Shown: positions 21,094 to 29,995 of the stretch, in pieces
Numbering within the stretch: position 1 is the first letter of the stretch
Layout: every line of letters starts with the position of its first letter
Source: Mesorhizobium sp. WSM4904
GTDB lineage: Bacteria > Pseudomonadota > Alphaproteobacteria > Rhizobiales > Rhizobiaceae
Assembly (NCBI RefSeq): GCF_029674545.1
Contig: NZ_CP121354.1
Span: 3,295,001 to 3,359,000, forward strand
Direction: 5' to 3'
DNA length: 64,000 bases
Notes under the pieces: model-generated
The model's input: only the letters and a program-made list of their open reading frames with translations
What the model was told of the DNA's origin: nothing
Databases searched by the model: none
Made by a program: the position numbers and the translations under genes

Positions 21094-21947
21094 GCGGCTT
21101 TCCTCAGATGCTCGACGCGGCCGGCAAAGTCTTCCGCCGTGCTTTCCAGGACGTTCTTCCGCATCCATGCCTGAAAGCGGTCGCGGTCGGCGGCGATCTC
21201 ATCCCATTCGAGATAGGCGGCGTTGTCGCGTTCGTAATAGCCATGCGTATAGGAGGGATGCGAGCCGCCGGGCACGACCGCGATCGCCGCGATTGTCCAG
21301 CCCGGCAGCACGGTGAGGTTGGGGTGGAGATCGTCGAAATTGTCGACCACTTCCTCGACCGTCACCACGGCGCGTTTTGCGGCAAGAACGGCCTCCTTCT
21401 GGATGCCGATGATGCCTTCGACCAGCACGTTTCCTTTCCGGTCCGCCTTCTGCGCATGGACGAAGGTGACATCGGGCCGGATTGCCGGCACGGCGGCAAG
21501 CACCTCCCCGGTAAAGGGGCAGGTGACGGACCTGATGTTTGGATTGACCGCAGGCAGGCCTGCGCCGCGATAGCCGCGAAACACCGCGCAGGGGAGGCCG
21601 GCCGCGCCCGCCTCATAGGCGTTGGCCATGCCTGCATGGCTGTGCTCTTCAGCCTCGATCGCGCGCGGAAAACCGTTCTCGATGGCGTCGCGAACGCGCC
21701 TGAGCAGGCCAACACCCGGATTGCCGAGATAGGAGAAGACGATCTTCCTTGCCATGCCCATGCCGATCATCTGGTCGTAGATCAGGTCGGGCGTCATGCG
21801 GATCAGTGTCAGATCGCGAAAACCCTGGCGGATCGCCTCATGCGCGGCGGCGGTCGGGATCAGATGGGTGAAGCCCTCGAAGGCGACAGCGTCGCCATCA
21901 TGCAGGTTCTCCGCGACGGCCTCTTTCAGCGGCAGGAACTTGACCAT
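21090..21947 (-). CDS. pcaI: 3-oxoadipate CoA-transferase subunit A
   Basis: A 285-residue CoA-transferase subunit beginning MVKFLPLKEAVAENLHDGD, the usual N-terminus of the family. VAFEGFTHLIPTAAAHEAIR and VTCPFTGEVLAAVPAIRPD are conserved blocks. I start at ATG 21947 behind CCGGAG; a frame extension to 22157 would run into the GntR promoter region and has no domain content. It is the first gene of pcaIJF and is divergent from a GntR regulator gene, though that regulator more probably serves its own downstream cluster. Confidence 0.92.
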   Translation of the reverse strand: MVKFLPLKEAVAENLHDGDAVAFEGFTHLIPTAAAHEAIRQGFRDLTLIRMTPDLIYDQMIGMGMARKIVFSYLGNPGVGLLRRVRDAIENGFPRAIEAEEHSHAGMANAYEAGAAGLPCAVFRGYRGAGLPAVNPNIRSVTCPFTGEVLAAVPAIRPDVTFVHAQKADRKGNVLVEGIIGIQKEAVLAAKRAVVTVEEVVDNFDDLHPNLTVLPGWTIAAIAVVPGGSHPSYTHGYYERDNAAYLEWDEIAADRDRFQAWMRKNVLESTAEDFAGRVEHLRKAA

Positions 21948-22134
21948 CTCCAGGCTCCGGGGATTCAGTTTGCATTGCGAACACAAGTTTTCCATGGGCA
22001 ATGCGGCGCGTCGAGAAATTCTTCTTCGTTTGATTTGGCGAGTTCCCGCCCCTTTTGTGACGCCGGATACCAACAGGCAAGTGAGCGGCGACGGTCGTAA
22101 CAACGGCATTGACTCGCCCGTCCATATCCAATAC

Positions 22135-22165
22135 TGAACAGGATTATACAGGTTCATTGAACAGG
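22135..22165. promoter_or_regulatory. Candidate GntR operator with repeated TGAACAGG
   Basis: TGAACAGG occurs at 22135-22142 and 22158-22165, 23 bp apart, and the second overlaps an 11-bp palindrome GTTCATTGAAC (22152-22162). The sites end eight bases before the GntR start codon and lie on the pcaI side of the divergent region, so binding by the adjacent regulator is likely but untested. Confidence 0.5.
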
Positions 22166-22172
22166 TATCGAT

Positions 22173-22898
22173 ATGGCCCGTCGCGCGATGCAGCTCACCC
22201 CCGGCACGGGCAAGCCCGAGCAGATCGCAACGGTGCTGGAGCGCGAGATCCGCTCCGGCGTGCTCGGCTTCGGCGATCGCCTGCAGAGCGAGAACGAGCT
22301 TGTTCAGCGCTTCTCCGTCAGCCGCAACACGGTTCGCAAAGGATTGGAGGAGCTATCCAATCGCGGGCTGATCACCACCAAGGTCGGTATCGGCTCCTTC
22401 GTCACTTTCGACGGCATGCCGGTCGATGACGCCATCGGCTGGTCGCGCGCGTTGGCCAATGCCGGCGCCAATGCCGAGACCCGGACGTTGCGGCTCGAGG
22501 TCATCGAGGACGCCGAACTCGCGGCGAGACTCGGTGTCGAAAACCCGTCATTCATCGCCGTCGACCGCGTGCGAACCAATGCGGACGACGGACATGCCAT
22601 TTCGATCGAACGCAGTCGTCTGCCTTTATCGCCGGAGCTTGAAGACGTGCCGCTGCGCGGCCTGCGCGAAGGCTCGCTGCACCAGACATTGCGCGGGGCA
22701 GGGCTCGTTCCAGACCATGGCGAGGAGTGGGTCGACATCGAGATGCTGAGCGCCGCGGACGCCGCCATCCTCGACTGCGCGCCGGGCACGCCTTTCCTCA
22801 GGACGCGGCGGCTGACACGCGCCGCCGACGGGCGCGCCATCGAATTCGTCACCAGCCTGCTCAACCCGGCGCATTTCGCGCTGCATCTGGAATTTTGA
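22173..22898 (+). CDS. GntR-family transcriptional regulator, HutC/UTRA type
   Basis: A 241-residue regulator with an N-terminal winged helix (about 15-80; RLQSENELVQRFSVSRNTVRKG is the recognition region) and a C-terminal UTRA ligand-binding domain (about 95-238, ending EFVTSLLNPAHFALHLEF). UTRA regulators usually sense a small pathway metabolite. The next genes follow closely on the same strand, and palindromic repeats stand in its promoter, so it probably represses the whole cluster. It lacks the aminotransferase domain of true MocR. Confidence 0.9.
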   Translation: MARRAMQLTPGTGKPEQIATVLEREIRSGVLGFGDRLQSENELVQRFSVSRNTVRKGLEELSNRGLITTKVGIGSFVTFDGMPVDDAIGWSRALANAGANAETRTLRLEVIEDAELAARLGVENPSFIAVDRVRTNADDGHAISIERSRLPLSPELEDVPLRGLREGSLHQTLRGAGLVPDHGEEWVDIEMLSAADAAILDCAPGTPFLRTRRLTRAADGRAIEFVTSLLNPAHFALHLEF

Positions 22899-22900
22899 GC

Positions 22901-23935
22901 ATGGGCGCGGCCGATATGACCGACCGGGCAATGGGCGCGCTCATCGGCGGCGCGCTGGGCGATGCGCTAGGCATGCCGACGCAGCTTCTGTCGCCCGCCC
23001 GTATCGCCGAGCTCTACGGCCACGTCGAAGATTTCGTCGCGCCCGCCGCCGACCATCCAGTGTCCAAGGGGCTGCCGGAAGGCGCCATCACCGACGACAC
23101 CGAGCAGGCGCTGCTGCTCGGCCGCATCCTGGTCAGTTCCGGCGAGCGCTTCGACCACGGGCGCTGGGTCAACGCGCTGCTCGACTGGGAGCGGGACGTC
23201 AAGGCGCGCGGCAGCTACGACCTGCTTGGCCCATCGACGAAGCGCGCCATCGACGCGATCAATGAGGGCGTGCCGGCGGAAGAGGCGGGACGCGGCGGCG
23301 ACACCAATGGCGCAGCCATGCGCATCGCGCCTGTCGGCATCATGATGCTACCGGAGCCGCTCGACGTGCTGGTCGCCAAGGTCGCCGAAACCTGCCGGGC
23401 CACGCATAACACCTCGATCGCCATTGCCTCCGCGGCCGCCGTCGCTGCCGCGGTCAGTCTCGGTGTATCGGGCGGCGACTGGCGCGCCGCGTCCGGCCAT
23501 GCGGTCGCAGCGGCGAGACTCGGCGCCGCGCTCGGCCATTGGGCGACCGGCGGCGACATCGCTGCGCGCATCCTCTGGGCGCAGGAGCTGGTTCGCGGCA
23601 AAGCCGAGAACGACGCAATCAGGCTGATCGTCGACCTGGTCGGCACCGGCGTCGCCAGTCAGGAATCGGTGCCGGCGGCATTCGCGGTGCTGGAGGTGGC
23701 GCAAGGCGATGCGTGGCAGGCAGCCGTCATTGCCGCCAATCTCGGTGGTGACACCGACACGATCGGCGCTATCGCCGCCGGCATGGCGGGCGCGTGCTCG
23801 GGCTTGTCGGAGTTGCCGCAGGATCGCATCGCAAGGCTCACGGGCATCGACCTCGCGGAAGTCCGCACGCTGGCCAGCGATCTCGTCACAGCGCGGACGG
23901 CAAAGGCCGGCTCGGGCAAGGAGGCTGCAGCATGA
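22901..23935 (+). CDS. ADP-ribosylglycohydrolase (DraG/ARH) fold protein
   Basis: A 344-residue all-alpha hydrolase of the DraG/ARH superfamily, which cleaves N- or O-ribosyl bonds using two Mg2+ ions. Metal motifs are visible: GGALGDALGMPTQ (about 14-26), ITDDTEQALLLG (about 62), GGDTNGAAMRIAPVG (about 132) and NLGGDTDTIGAIAAGMAGA (about 280). No nitrogenase gene is nearby, so it is unlikely to be a dinitrogenase reductase regulator. Its stop overlaps the PfkB kinase start, and a polyamine-type importer follows; removal of a ribosyl group from an imported N-glycoside is a reasonable inference. An in-frame ATG at 22916 is an alternative start. Confidence 0.85.
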   Translation: MGAADMTDRAMGALIGGALGDALGMPTQLLSPARIAELYGHVEDFVAPAADHPVSKGLPEGAITDDTEQALLLGRILVSSGERFDHGRWVNALLDWERDVKARGSYDLLGPSTKRAIDAINEGVPAEEAGRGGDTNGAAMRIAPVGIMMLPEPLDVLVAKVAETCRATHNTSIAIASAAAVAAAVSLGVSGGDWRAASGHAVAAARLGAALGHWATGGDIAARILWAQELVRGKAENDAIRLIVDLVGTGVASQESVPAAFAVLEVAQGDAWQAAVIAANLGGDTDTIGAIAAGMAGACSGLSELPQDRIARLTGIDLAEVRTLASDLVTARTAKAGSGKEAAA

Positions 23936-24906
23936 GTGGACGGCTCGTCCATGTCGGCAGCGCGGTGGTGGATTATGTCTACCGCATCGATGCCTTGCCT
24001 GCGCCCGGCGCGGAAAGGACCGCGTCGAGCTACGCGCGGGTTGCCGGCGGCGGCTTCAACATGATGGTGGCGGCGAGCCGCACTGGCATGAAAGTGGTGT
24101 TCGGCGGGCGGCTCGGCACCGGACCCGACGGCGATTTGCTGCGGTCGGCATTTGCCGCCGAAGGCATCGAGACGCTGACGCCGCCGTCACCACTGATGGA
24201 CAGCGGCAATTGCGTCGCCATGATCAGCAGCGACGCAGAGCGCACCTTCGTCTCATGGCCGGGAGCCGAAAGCGTGCTCACGCCAGACATGATGATGCCT
24301 GTCCAAATCACCCCGGGCGATTGGATTTTCACCTCCGGCTACACGCTGAGCTATCCCGGCAGCCGCGATGCGCTCGCTGACTGGATCGAGGCGCTGCCGG
24401 CGGACAGTCCATTGGTCTTCGACCCGACGCCGGTGATCGCGGAGATTCCGCGGCCGATCCTGGACAGGGTGTTGGCGTGCACCACCTGGCTGAGCTGCAA
24501 CGCGGACGAGGCCGCCGAAATCGCCGGCGCGGGCGACGCGCAAACCGTCGCCATCCGCTTGCTCGCGCAGCATTGCCCCAAGGCTCAAGGCGTGGTCATC
24601 CGCGCCGGCGCGCGCGGCTGCCTGGTGCGGCTGGCGGAAGGCGGCACGCGTGCGATCCCCGGCTTCGCGGTCAACGCCATCGACACCAATGGTGCCGGCG
24701 ACACGCATATCGGAGCCTTCGTCAGCGCATTGTCGCGCAGCCTGTCGGCTTACGAAGCGGCCGGCTACGCGAACGCCGCCGCGGCCCTTTCCGTCACGCG
24801 TCATGGCGGCTCGTCAGCGCCGACGGACACGGAAATCCGGGAATTCCTCGCCCTTCACGATCGCCCGGTGACCGTGCGTGGCGAGGAGCAAGAGGCCACA
24901 CCTTAA
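23932..24906 (+). CDS. PfkB-family carbohydrate kinase
   Basis: A 324-residue ribokinase-like kinase. The N-terminal glycine motif appears as YARVAGGGFNMMVAASRTG (about 36-54) and the C-terminal PfkB signature as DTNGAGDTHIGAFV (about 250-263) with catalytic Asp in GAGD. It overlaps the ADP-ribosylglycohydrolase gene by 4 bp, suggesting it phosphorylates the sugar released by that enzyme. Sugar or nucleoside specificity cannot be read from sequence. Confidence 0.9.
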   Translation: MSGRLVHVGSAVVDYVYRIDALPAPGAERTASSYARVAGGGFNMMVAASRTGMKVVFGGRLGTGPDGDLLRSAFAAEGIETLTPPSPLMDSGNCVAMISSDAERTFVSWPGAESVLTPDMMMPVQITPGDWIFTSGYTLSYPGSRDALADWIEALPADSPLVFDPTPVIAEIPRPILDRVLACTTWLSCNADEAAEIAGAGDAQTVAIRLLAQHCPKAQGVVIRAGARGCLVRLAEGGTRAIPGFAVNAIDTNGAGDTHIGAFVSALSRSLSAYEAAGYANAAAALSVTRHGGSSAPTDTEIREFLALHDRPVTVRGEEQEATP

Positions 24907-24909
24907 CAA

Positions 24910-24924
24910 GCCCGCAAAGCGGGC
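24910..24924. other. Hairpin between kinase and binding-protein genes
   Basis: GCCCGC (24910-24915) pairs with GCGGGC (24919-24924) around an AAA loop, three bases after the kinase stop and before the binding-protein ribosome site. No T-run follows, so partial attenuation or mRNA 5'-end protection is more likely than full termination. Confidence 0.45.
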
Positions 24925-24945
24925 AAACAATGAGAGGAAAACAAC

Positions 24946-26010
24946 ATGCGCATGCCCAGACTGACTGCTTTTCTGACGGCGGCCGCCGTCTTGGTTTCCG
25001 CATTCACGCTGGCCGCCCAGGCCGCCGAAGAAGTGCACGTGTTGAACTGGAAAGGCTACGGCACCGACGAGCCGTGGGCGGTCGCCAATTTCGAGAAGGC
25101 AACCGGCTTCAAGGTGGTCAACGACTTCTTCAACTCCGAGCAGGAGATGCTGACGAAGCTGAGGACCAATCCAGGGCTCTACGACGTCGTCATGATCAAC
25201 GCTGCCTTCAACGATCAGGCGATGGCCGGCAAGCTGATCCAACCGATCGACACATCGAAGCTCTCCAACTACGCCGACATCGCCAAGGACAAGGCCGGCT
25301 CGCCGATGCTGAACCACGACGGCAAGGTCTATGGCGTGCCGTGGGTCTGGGGCCTGACCGCGCTCGCGATCAACGAAAAATCCTTCGACAAGCCGCCGAC
25401 GAGCATCACCGAAATGTGGGATCCGGCGCATAAGGGCCGCGTCGTCATCCGCGACGACGCGGTCGAGGCGGTGCAGTTCGGCGCCATTGCATCGGGACAG
25501 AACATCAACGACATCAAGGACATGGAGGCAGTCAAGGCGAAGCTCACCTCGCTGATGCCGCAGATCAAGACCTTCTGGAGCTCGGAGAACGACTGGAACC
25601 AGATGGTCGCCTCCAACCAGATCGACATCGGCACCTATTGGAGCGGCTCGGCCGACCGCGCCAAGACGCATTTCAAGCTGCCGGTCTCGCTGGTCATTCC
25701 GCAGGAAGGCGCCGTCGCCTGGCTCGATGCCTTCTCAATTCCCGCCGGCTCGAAGAACGTCGCCGGCGCCGAAGCCTTCATCAACTACATGATCGACCCG
25801 AAATTCTATGTCGAATGGGTTACCAAGGTCGGCGCGCCGGTCTCGGCCAACACCAAGGCGGTCGAGGCTCTCCCTGAGGACGCCTTCAACCGCAAGGTCA
25901 TGGGCAGCCCCGAGGTCGCCAAGCGCATCCAGTTCCAGGCGCCGGTCACCGATGAGCAGCGCGAGAAATACCTGGCGCTCTGGCAGGAGCTGAAGGTCAA
26001 CGTGAAATAG
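24946..26010 (+). CDS. ABC transporter substrate-binding protein, spermidine/putrescine (PotD) type
   Basis: A 354-residue periplasmic binding protein with an N-terminal signal peptide (FLTAAAVLVSAFTLAAQA, cleavage near 26). The mature start VHVLNWKGYGTDEPWAVANF matches the PotD/PotF family pattern of an aromatic-rich first strand. WVWGLTALAIN (about 137) is the usual hinge block. The family binds polyamines and other cationic or amino compounds, so the ligand is likely nitrogen-containing; it need not be a polyamine given the sugar-active neighbours. Confidence 0.88.
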   Translation: MRMPRLTAFLTAAAVLVSAFTLAAQAAEEVHVLNWKGYGTDEPWAVANFEKATGFKVVNDFFNSEQEMLTKLRTNPGLYDVVMINAAFNDQAMAGKLIQPIDTSKLSNYADIAKDKAGSPMLNHDGKVYGVPWVWGLTALAINEKSFDKPPTSITEMWDPAHKGRVVIRDDAVEAVQFGAIASGQNINDIKDMEAVKAKLTSLMPQIKTFWSSENDWNQMVASNQIDIGTYWSGSADRAKTHFKLPVSLVIPQEGAVAWLDAFSIPAGSKNVAGAEAFINYMIDPKFYVEWVTKVGAPVSANTKAVEALPEDAFNRKVMGSPEVAKRIQFQAPVTDEQREKYLALWQELKVNVK

Positions 26011-26033
26011 TTGGCTCGGGGAGGAGAGGCATC

Positions 26034-26903
26034 ATGGCCGAGCAGCTCGCGACCGGTCCGCGCCGCGGACTGAAGCCCGCCCTGCCGCTTCTCCTTCCTG
26101 CCTATCTGTGGCTGACGGTGGCGATCTTCCTGCCGCTGTCGGCCATGGTCTTCTTCTCCTTCATGACCGACCTGCCGCTGGCAGGGAAGGATTGGGCCTT
26201 CACGCTCGGCAACTATGCCGCCTTCTTCTCGCAAAGCCTCTACTCGACACTGCTGTTCGCCTCCTTGCGGCTCGGGCTCGAGGTCACGCTGTGGTGCATC
26301 GTCATCGGCTATCCGGCGGCCTATGTGCTGGCGAAGGTGCTGAAAGGGCGCAGCCGCGAGGCGATCTTCCTGCTCGTCATCCTGCCTTTCTGGTCGAACG
26401 GGCTGGTGCGCATCTTCTCCTGGGCGATGGTGCTGCGCGAGGGCGGCATCCTCGATACGGCGCTCAACGCCGTGCTGCCGTTCAAGATCAACATCGACCT
26501 GATGTATTCCTATCCGGCCGTCATCATCGGCCTCGTGCACTCCTACGTGCCCTACATGGTGCTGACCTGTTATCTCACGCTGCAGGCGATCGACGACTCG
26601 CTGATCGAGGCCGGGCGCTCGCTCGGCGCCTCGCGGCTGCAGGTGCTCAAGCGGGTTATCATCCCGCTGTCGATGCCCGGCCTTATCGCCGGCGCGGCAC
26701 TGATCTTCGTGCCGGTCGTCGGCTCCTTCATGGAGCCGCGCATCCTCGGCGGCCGCACCGGCACTTTCTACGGCACCGTCATAGAGGATCAGTTTGTCGC
26801 CGTCTTCAACTGGCCGCTGGGGGCGGCGCTTTCCTTCATTCTGCTCGCCGTGGTGCTGATCATTCTGGCGCTCGCGGCGCCGGTGCTGCGGAGGGCCGGC
26901 TGA
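26034..26903 (+). CDS. ABC transporter permease, PotB type
   Basis: A 289-residue inner-membrane permease with about six helices. The ATPase-contact EAA loop is recognisable as LIEAGRSLGASRLQVLKRVIIP (about 192-213, given here only in part as EAGRSLGAS). It works with the following PotC-like permease, whose ATG overlaps its stop by one base, and with the binding protein 23 bp upstream. Confidence 0.9.
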   Translation: MAEQLATGPRRGLKPALPLLLPAYLWLTVAIFLPLSAMVFFSFMTDLPLAGKDWAFTLGNYAAFFSQSLYSTLLFASLRLGLEVTLWCIVIGYPAAYVLAKVLKGRSREAIFLLVILPFWSNGLVRIFSWAMVLREGGILDTALNAVLPFKINIDLMYSYPAVIIGLVHSYVPYMVLTCYLTLQAIDDSLIEAGRSLGASRLQVLKRVIIPLSMPGLIAGAALIFVPVVGSFMEPRILGGRTGTFYGTVIEDQFVAVFNWPLGAALSFILLAVVLIILALAAPVLRRAG

Positions 26904-27691
26904 TGGCGACGACACGCATCCTCGAATGGCTCGGCCGCTTCTATATCGTCCTGCTGCTCGCCTTCCTCTATCTGCCGATCATCATCATGGCGCTGATGTC
27001 GTTCAACGTCTCGCCCTTCTACCAATTGCCGTTCGAGTGGACGACGGACTGGTATCAATCGCTCTGGCAGAACGACCAGTTGATCGCGGCGACCTGGAAT
27101 AGCATCGAGATCGCTGTCATCACGACGATCATCTCAACGGTGCTGGGCTCGATGGCGTCGCTGGCGCTCTACCGCTATGAATTCCGCGGCAAGAAGCTGC
27201 TGCAGGCGCTGCTGTTTCCGCCGATCGCCATTCCGTGGCTGATCACCGGCACGGCGATGCTGATCTTCTTTTTCGGCATCGGCATCGGCCGCGGTCTGGT
27301 CGCCATCCTGCTCGGGCATGTCGCGCTGGCGCTGCCTTACGTGATCGTCGTCGTGTCCGCCCGGCTGCAGACCTTCGCGCCGGAGCTGGAGGAGGCGGCT
27401 CGCTCGCTCGGCGCCAACCAGTGGCAGGTCACCAACCGCGTGACGCTGCCCTGGATCATGCCCGGCGTGATCGCCGGCGGGCTGTTCGCCTTTGCCGTCT
27501 CCTTCGACCAGTTCGTCGTTTCGTACTTCCTGTCGACGCCCGGCCAGACGACGCTGCCGGTCGAAATCTACGCCGCGATCCGCAAGGGATTCACGCCCGA
27601 GATCAACGCGGTGTCGACGATCATCATCGTGGTGTCGATGGCGCTGATGCTGCTCACGGCGCGCTTCTTCAAATTCGGCGGAGAGAAATAG
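26903..27691 (+). CDS. ABC transporter permease, PotC type
   Basis: A 262-residue permease with about six hydrophobic segments, starting FYIVLLLAFLYLPIIIMALM as in PotC-like subunits. The EAA motif is EEAARSLGANQWQVTNRVTL near 162. The start codon overlaps the upstream permease stop (TGATG), and the ATPase gene begins immediately after its own stop, so the four transporter genes are one unit. Confidence 0.9.
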   Translation: MATTRILEWLGRFYIVLLLAFLYLPIIIMALMSFNVSPFYQLPFEWTTDWYQSLWQNDQLIAATWNSIEIAVITTIISTVLGSMASLALYRYEFRGKKLLQALLFPPIAIPWLITGTAMLIFFFGIGIGRGLVAILLGHVALALPYVIVVVSARLQTFAPELEEAARSLGANQWQVTNRVTLPWIMPGVIAGGLFAFAVSFDQFVVSYFLSTPGQTTLPVEIYAAIRKGFTPEINAVSTIIIVVSMALMLLTARFFKFGGEK

Positions 27692-28759
27692 ATGGCAGGC
27701 GTCCAGGTAGCGAACGTCTTCCGCAGCTTTGGCGCGCACAAGGCGCTGGACGACGTCTCGATCGACTTTCCCGACGGCGGCTTCTACGCGCTGCTTGGGC
27801 CTTCGGGCAGCGGCAAGACTACACTGCTGCGCCAGATCGCCGGCTTCGACTTTCCCGACGCGGGCCGTATCGCCATCGGCGGTGAAAGCGTGGAGCGCGT
27901 GCCGGTCGAGAAGCGGCGCATCGGTATGGTGTTCCAGAACTACGCGCTGTTTCCGAACATGAGCGTCGCCGACAATGTCGCCTTCGGGCTTTCGGTGCGC
28001 GGCGAGCCGAAAGCGACGATCGCCACGGAAGTGCAGCGCGCGCTCGACCTCGTACAGCTCGGCAAGCTCGGCGGGCGCAAGCCTCATCAGCTCTCCGGCG
28101 GCCAGCGCCAGCGCGTGGCGTTGGCGCGCGCCATCGTCACCAAGCCGCGCGTGCTTCTGCTCGACGAGCCGCTCGGCGCGCTCGACAAGGCGCTGCGCGT
28201 CGACATGCAGATCGAGCTGAAGCGCATCCAGCGCGAGATCGGCATCACCACCATCTTCGTCACGCACGATCAGGAGGAGGCGCTGACGATGAGCGACCGC
28301 ATCGGCATATTGCGCGACGGCAGGCTGGTGCAGGAAGGGCCGCCGGAGGAGATCTACGACAGACCGCAAAGCGAGTTCGCCGCGACCTTTCTCGGCGACG
28401 CCAACATCTTTCGCGGTGATGCGACCGGCAACGGCATCCGGCTGCCGGATGGCACGATGATCGTCGCCGCCTCCGGGCCATCGCTGGCGGCCGGCGCCAA
28501 GGCGAGCTGTGCCGTGCGGCCGGAACGCATCCAAATTTCGACCGGTACGACGAGGCCTGACAAAGGCGACGCCAACACGCTCAAGGGGCAAGTCTCGAAA
28601 CGCATCTTCGCCGGCAACAACAGCACCTATTTCGTCGAGCGTGATGGGCAGACGCTGAAAGTGATCGTCCAGAACACCGGCGCCGAGCGGCTGGCCGAAG
28701 GACAGCCGGTGGTGCTCAGCTGGTCGCCGGAAAGCACGGTGCTGATCGCGGCAAGCTGA
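27692..28759 (+). CDS. ABC transporter ATP-binding protein, PotA type
   Basis: A 355-residue ATPase: Walker A GPSGSGKTT (about 36-44), Q-loop VFQNYALFP, signature LSGGQRQRVALARAI near 135, Walker B VLLLDEPLGALD near 154 and H-loop VTHDQEEA near 190. The last third (about 240-355) is a TOBE-type regulatory domain, as in PotA. It energises the two preceding permeases. The next gene, a dehydrogenase, lies 97 bp downstream. Confidence 0.92.
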   Translation: MAGVQVANVFRSFGAHKALDDVSIDFPDGGFYALLGPSGSGKTTLLRQIAGFDFPDAGRIAIGGESVERVPVEKRRIGMVFQNYALFPNMSVADNVAFGLSVRGEPKATIATEVQRALDLVQLGKLGGRKPHQLSGGQRQRVALARAIVTKPRVLLLDEPLGALDKALRVDMQIELKRIQREIGITTIFVTHDQEEALTMSDRIGILRDGRLVQEGPPEEIYDRPQSEFAATFLGDANIFRGDATGNGIRLPDGTMIVAASGPSLAAGAKASCAVRPERIQISTGTTRPDKGDANTLKGQVSKRIFAGNNSTYFVERDGQTLKVIVQNTGAERLAEGQPVVLSWSPESTVLIAAS

Positions 28760-28856
28760 CGGTTGCCGCTGCCGATCCCTGATGGGAAATGATGGTGTGG
28801 GCCTTGGCTGATGTGCAGGCCATGGCGTTATATCCAGTCCTCGACGGGAGGAATGG

Positions 28857-29945
28857 ATGGCGAGCACGGGTTTCGAACCGGATGTGAAGGTTCGTACCAG
28901 AGAATACCGGATCGGCTGCATCGGGGCCGGCATGATCATGGCCGAATGCCATCTCGCCGCTTACCATGAGGCTGGCTTTCCGGTTGTCGCACTCGCTTCG
29001 CGCACGCGGGCGAATGCCGAAAAGGTCGCCGCTCGCTGGGACATCGAGACCGTTCACGATACGCCGGAACAGCTCATCGAGGACAGCCACGTCGAGATCG
29101 TCGACCTTGCCTTCCCGCCCGATCAGCAGCCCGCGCTGATCCGCCATGCCCTGCGACAGCCTCACGTCAAGGCAATCCTGGCGCAGAAGCCGCTGGCGCT
29201 GTCGGTGGAGGAGGCGGTCAAGCTGCGCGACGAGGCGGCGGCCTCCGACAAGATACTCTCGGTCAACCAGAACATGCGCTACGACCAGTCGATGCGCGTC
29301 CTGAAGCAGATCATCGACAGCGGGGCGCTGGGCGAGATCGTCTTTGCCGAGATCGACATGCACGCGATCCCGCATTGGCAAACCTTCCTTGCCGATTACG
29401 ATCGGCTGACGCTCGCCAATATGAGCGTGCACCATCTCGACGTGCTGCGCTTTCTATTCGGCGATCCCGATGAGATCACCACACAGGCGCGCAAGGATCC
29501 GCGCACTCGGTTTGAGCATGTCGACGGCATCACCGTTTCCACGCTCAGATTTCCCTCCGGCGTACTCGCCGTGTCGCTGGAGGACGTCTGGTCAGGCCCG
29601 CGTGAGCAAGGTTATCAGGACGACCAGCACATCAACTGGCGCGTCGATGGCGCCAAGGGTGTTGCCAAGGGCACCATCGGCTGGCCAAAGGGCGTCGCAT
29701 CGACGCTGACTTACGCCTCGACCGAGACGACCGGTGGAAAATGGGTCAGCCCAAGCTGGGAGACGATGTGGTTCCCGCATGCATTCATCGGCGTCATGGA
29801 GCAATTGCAATACGCACTGAAGACCGGCACGCCGCCGGCGCTGTCCGTTGCCGACAATGTCAAGACCATGGCGCTGGTCGAGGCCGGCTACCGCTCGATG
29901 GCGGAGGGCCGTACCATCAAGCTCTCCGAAGTCCGCGTCGACTGA
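28857..29945 (+). CDS. Gfo/Idh/MocA-family oxidoreductase
   Basis: A 362-residue NAD(P)-dependent dehydrogenase. The Rossmann motif is IGCIGAGMIMAECHLA (19-34). The family EKP motif appears as ILAQKPLAL near 106, keeping the catalytic Lys but with Gln for Glu. HHLDVLRFLFGDP near 191 is the catalytic-helix block. Members oxidise sugars, inositols or amino-inositols; MocA of rhizopine catabolism is in this family. The gene is preceded by GGGAGGA and followed by a MocC-like TIM-barrel protein, which suggests oxidation and isomerisation of a cyclic polyol or sugar. Confidence 0.88.
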   Translation: MASTGFEPDVKVRTREYRIGCIGAGMIMAECHLAAYHEAGFPVVALASRTRANAEKVAARWDIETVHDTPEQLIEDSHVEIVDLAFPPDQQPALIRHALRQPHVKAILAQKPLALSVEEAVKLRDEAAASDKILSVNQNMRYDQSMRVLKQIIDSGALGEIVFAEIDMHAIPHWQTFLADYDRLTLANMSVHHLDVLRFLFGDPDEITTQARKDPRTRFEHVDGITVSTLRFPSGVLAVSLEDVWSGPREQGYQDDQHINWRVDGAKGVAKGTIGWPKGVASTLTYASTETTGGKWVSPSWETMWFPHAFIGVMEQLQYALKTGTPPALSVADNVKTMALVEAGYRSMAEGRTIKLSEVRVD

Positions 29946-29995
29946 GAAAGCCAAAGGCACGACGGCGGAATCGCTTACCCGGAGGAGTTCACCTC

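Noticed and set aside
22901..23935. DraG regulation of nitrogenase
   Set aside because: The fold matches DraG, but there is no draT or nif gene here and the neighbours are catabolic, so nitrogenase control is unlikely.
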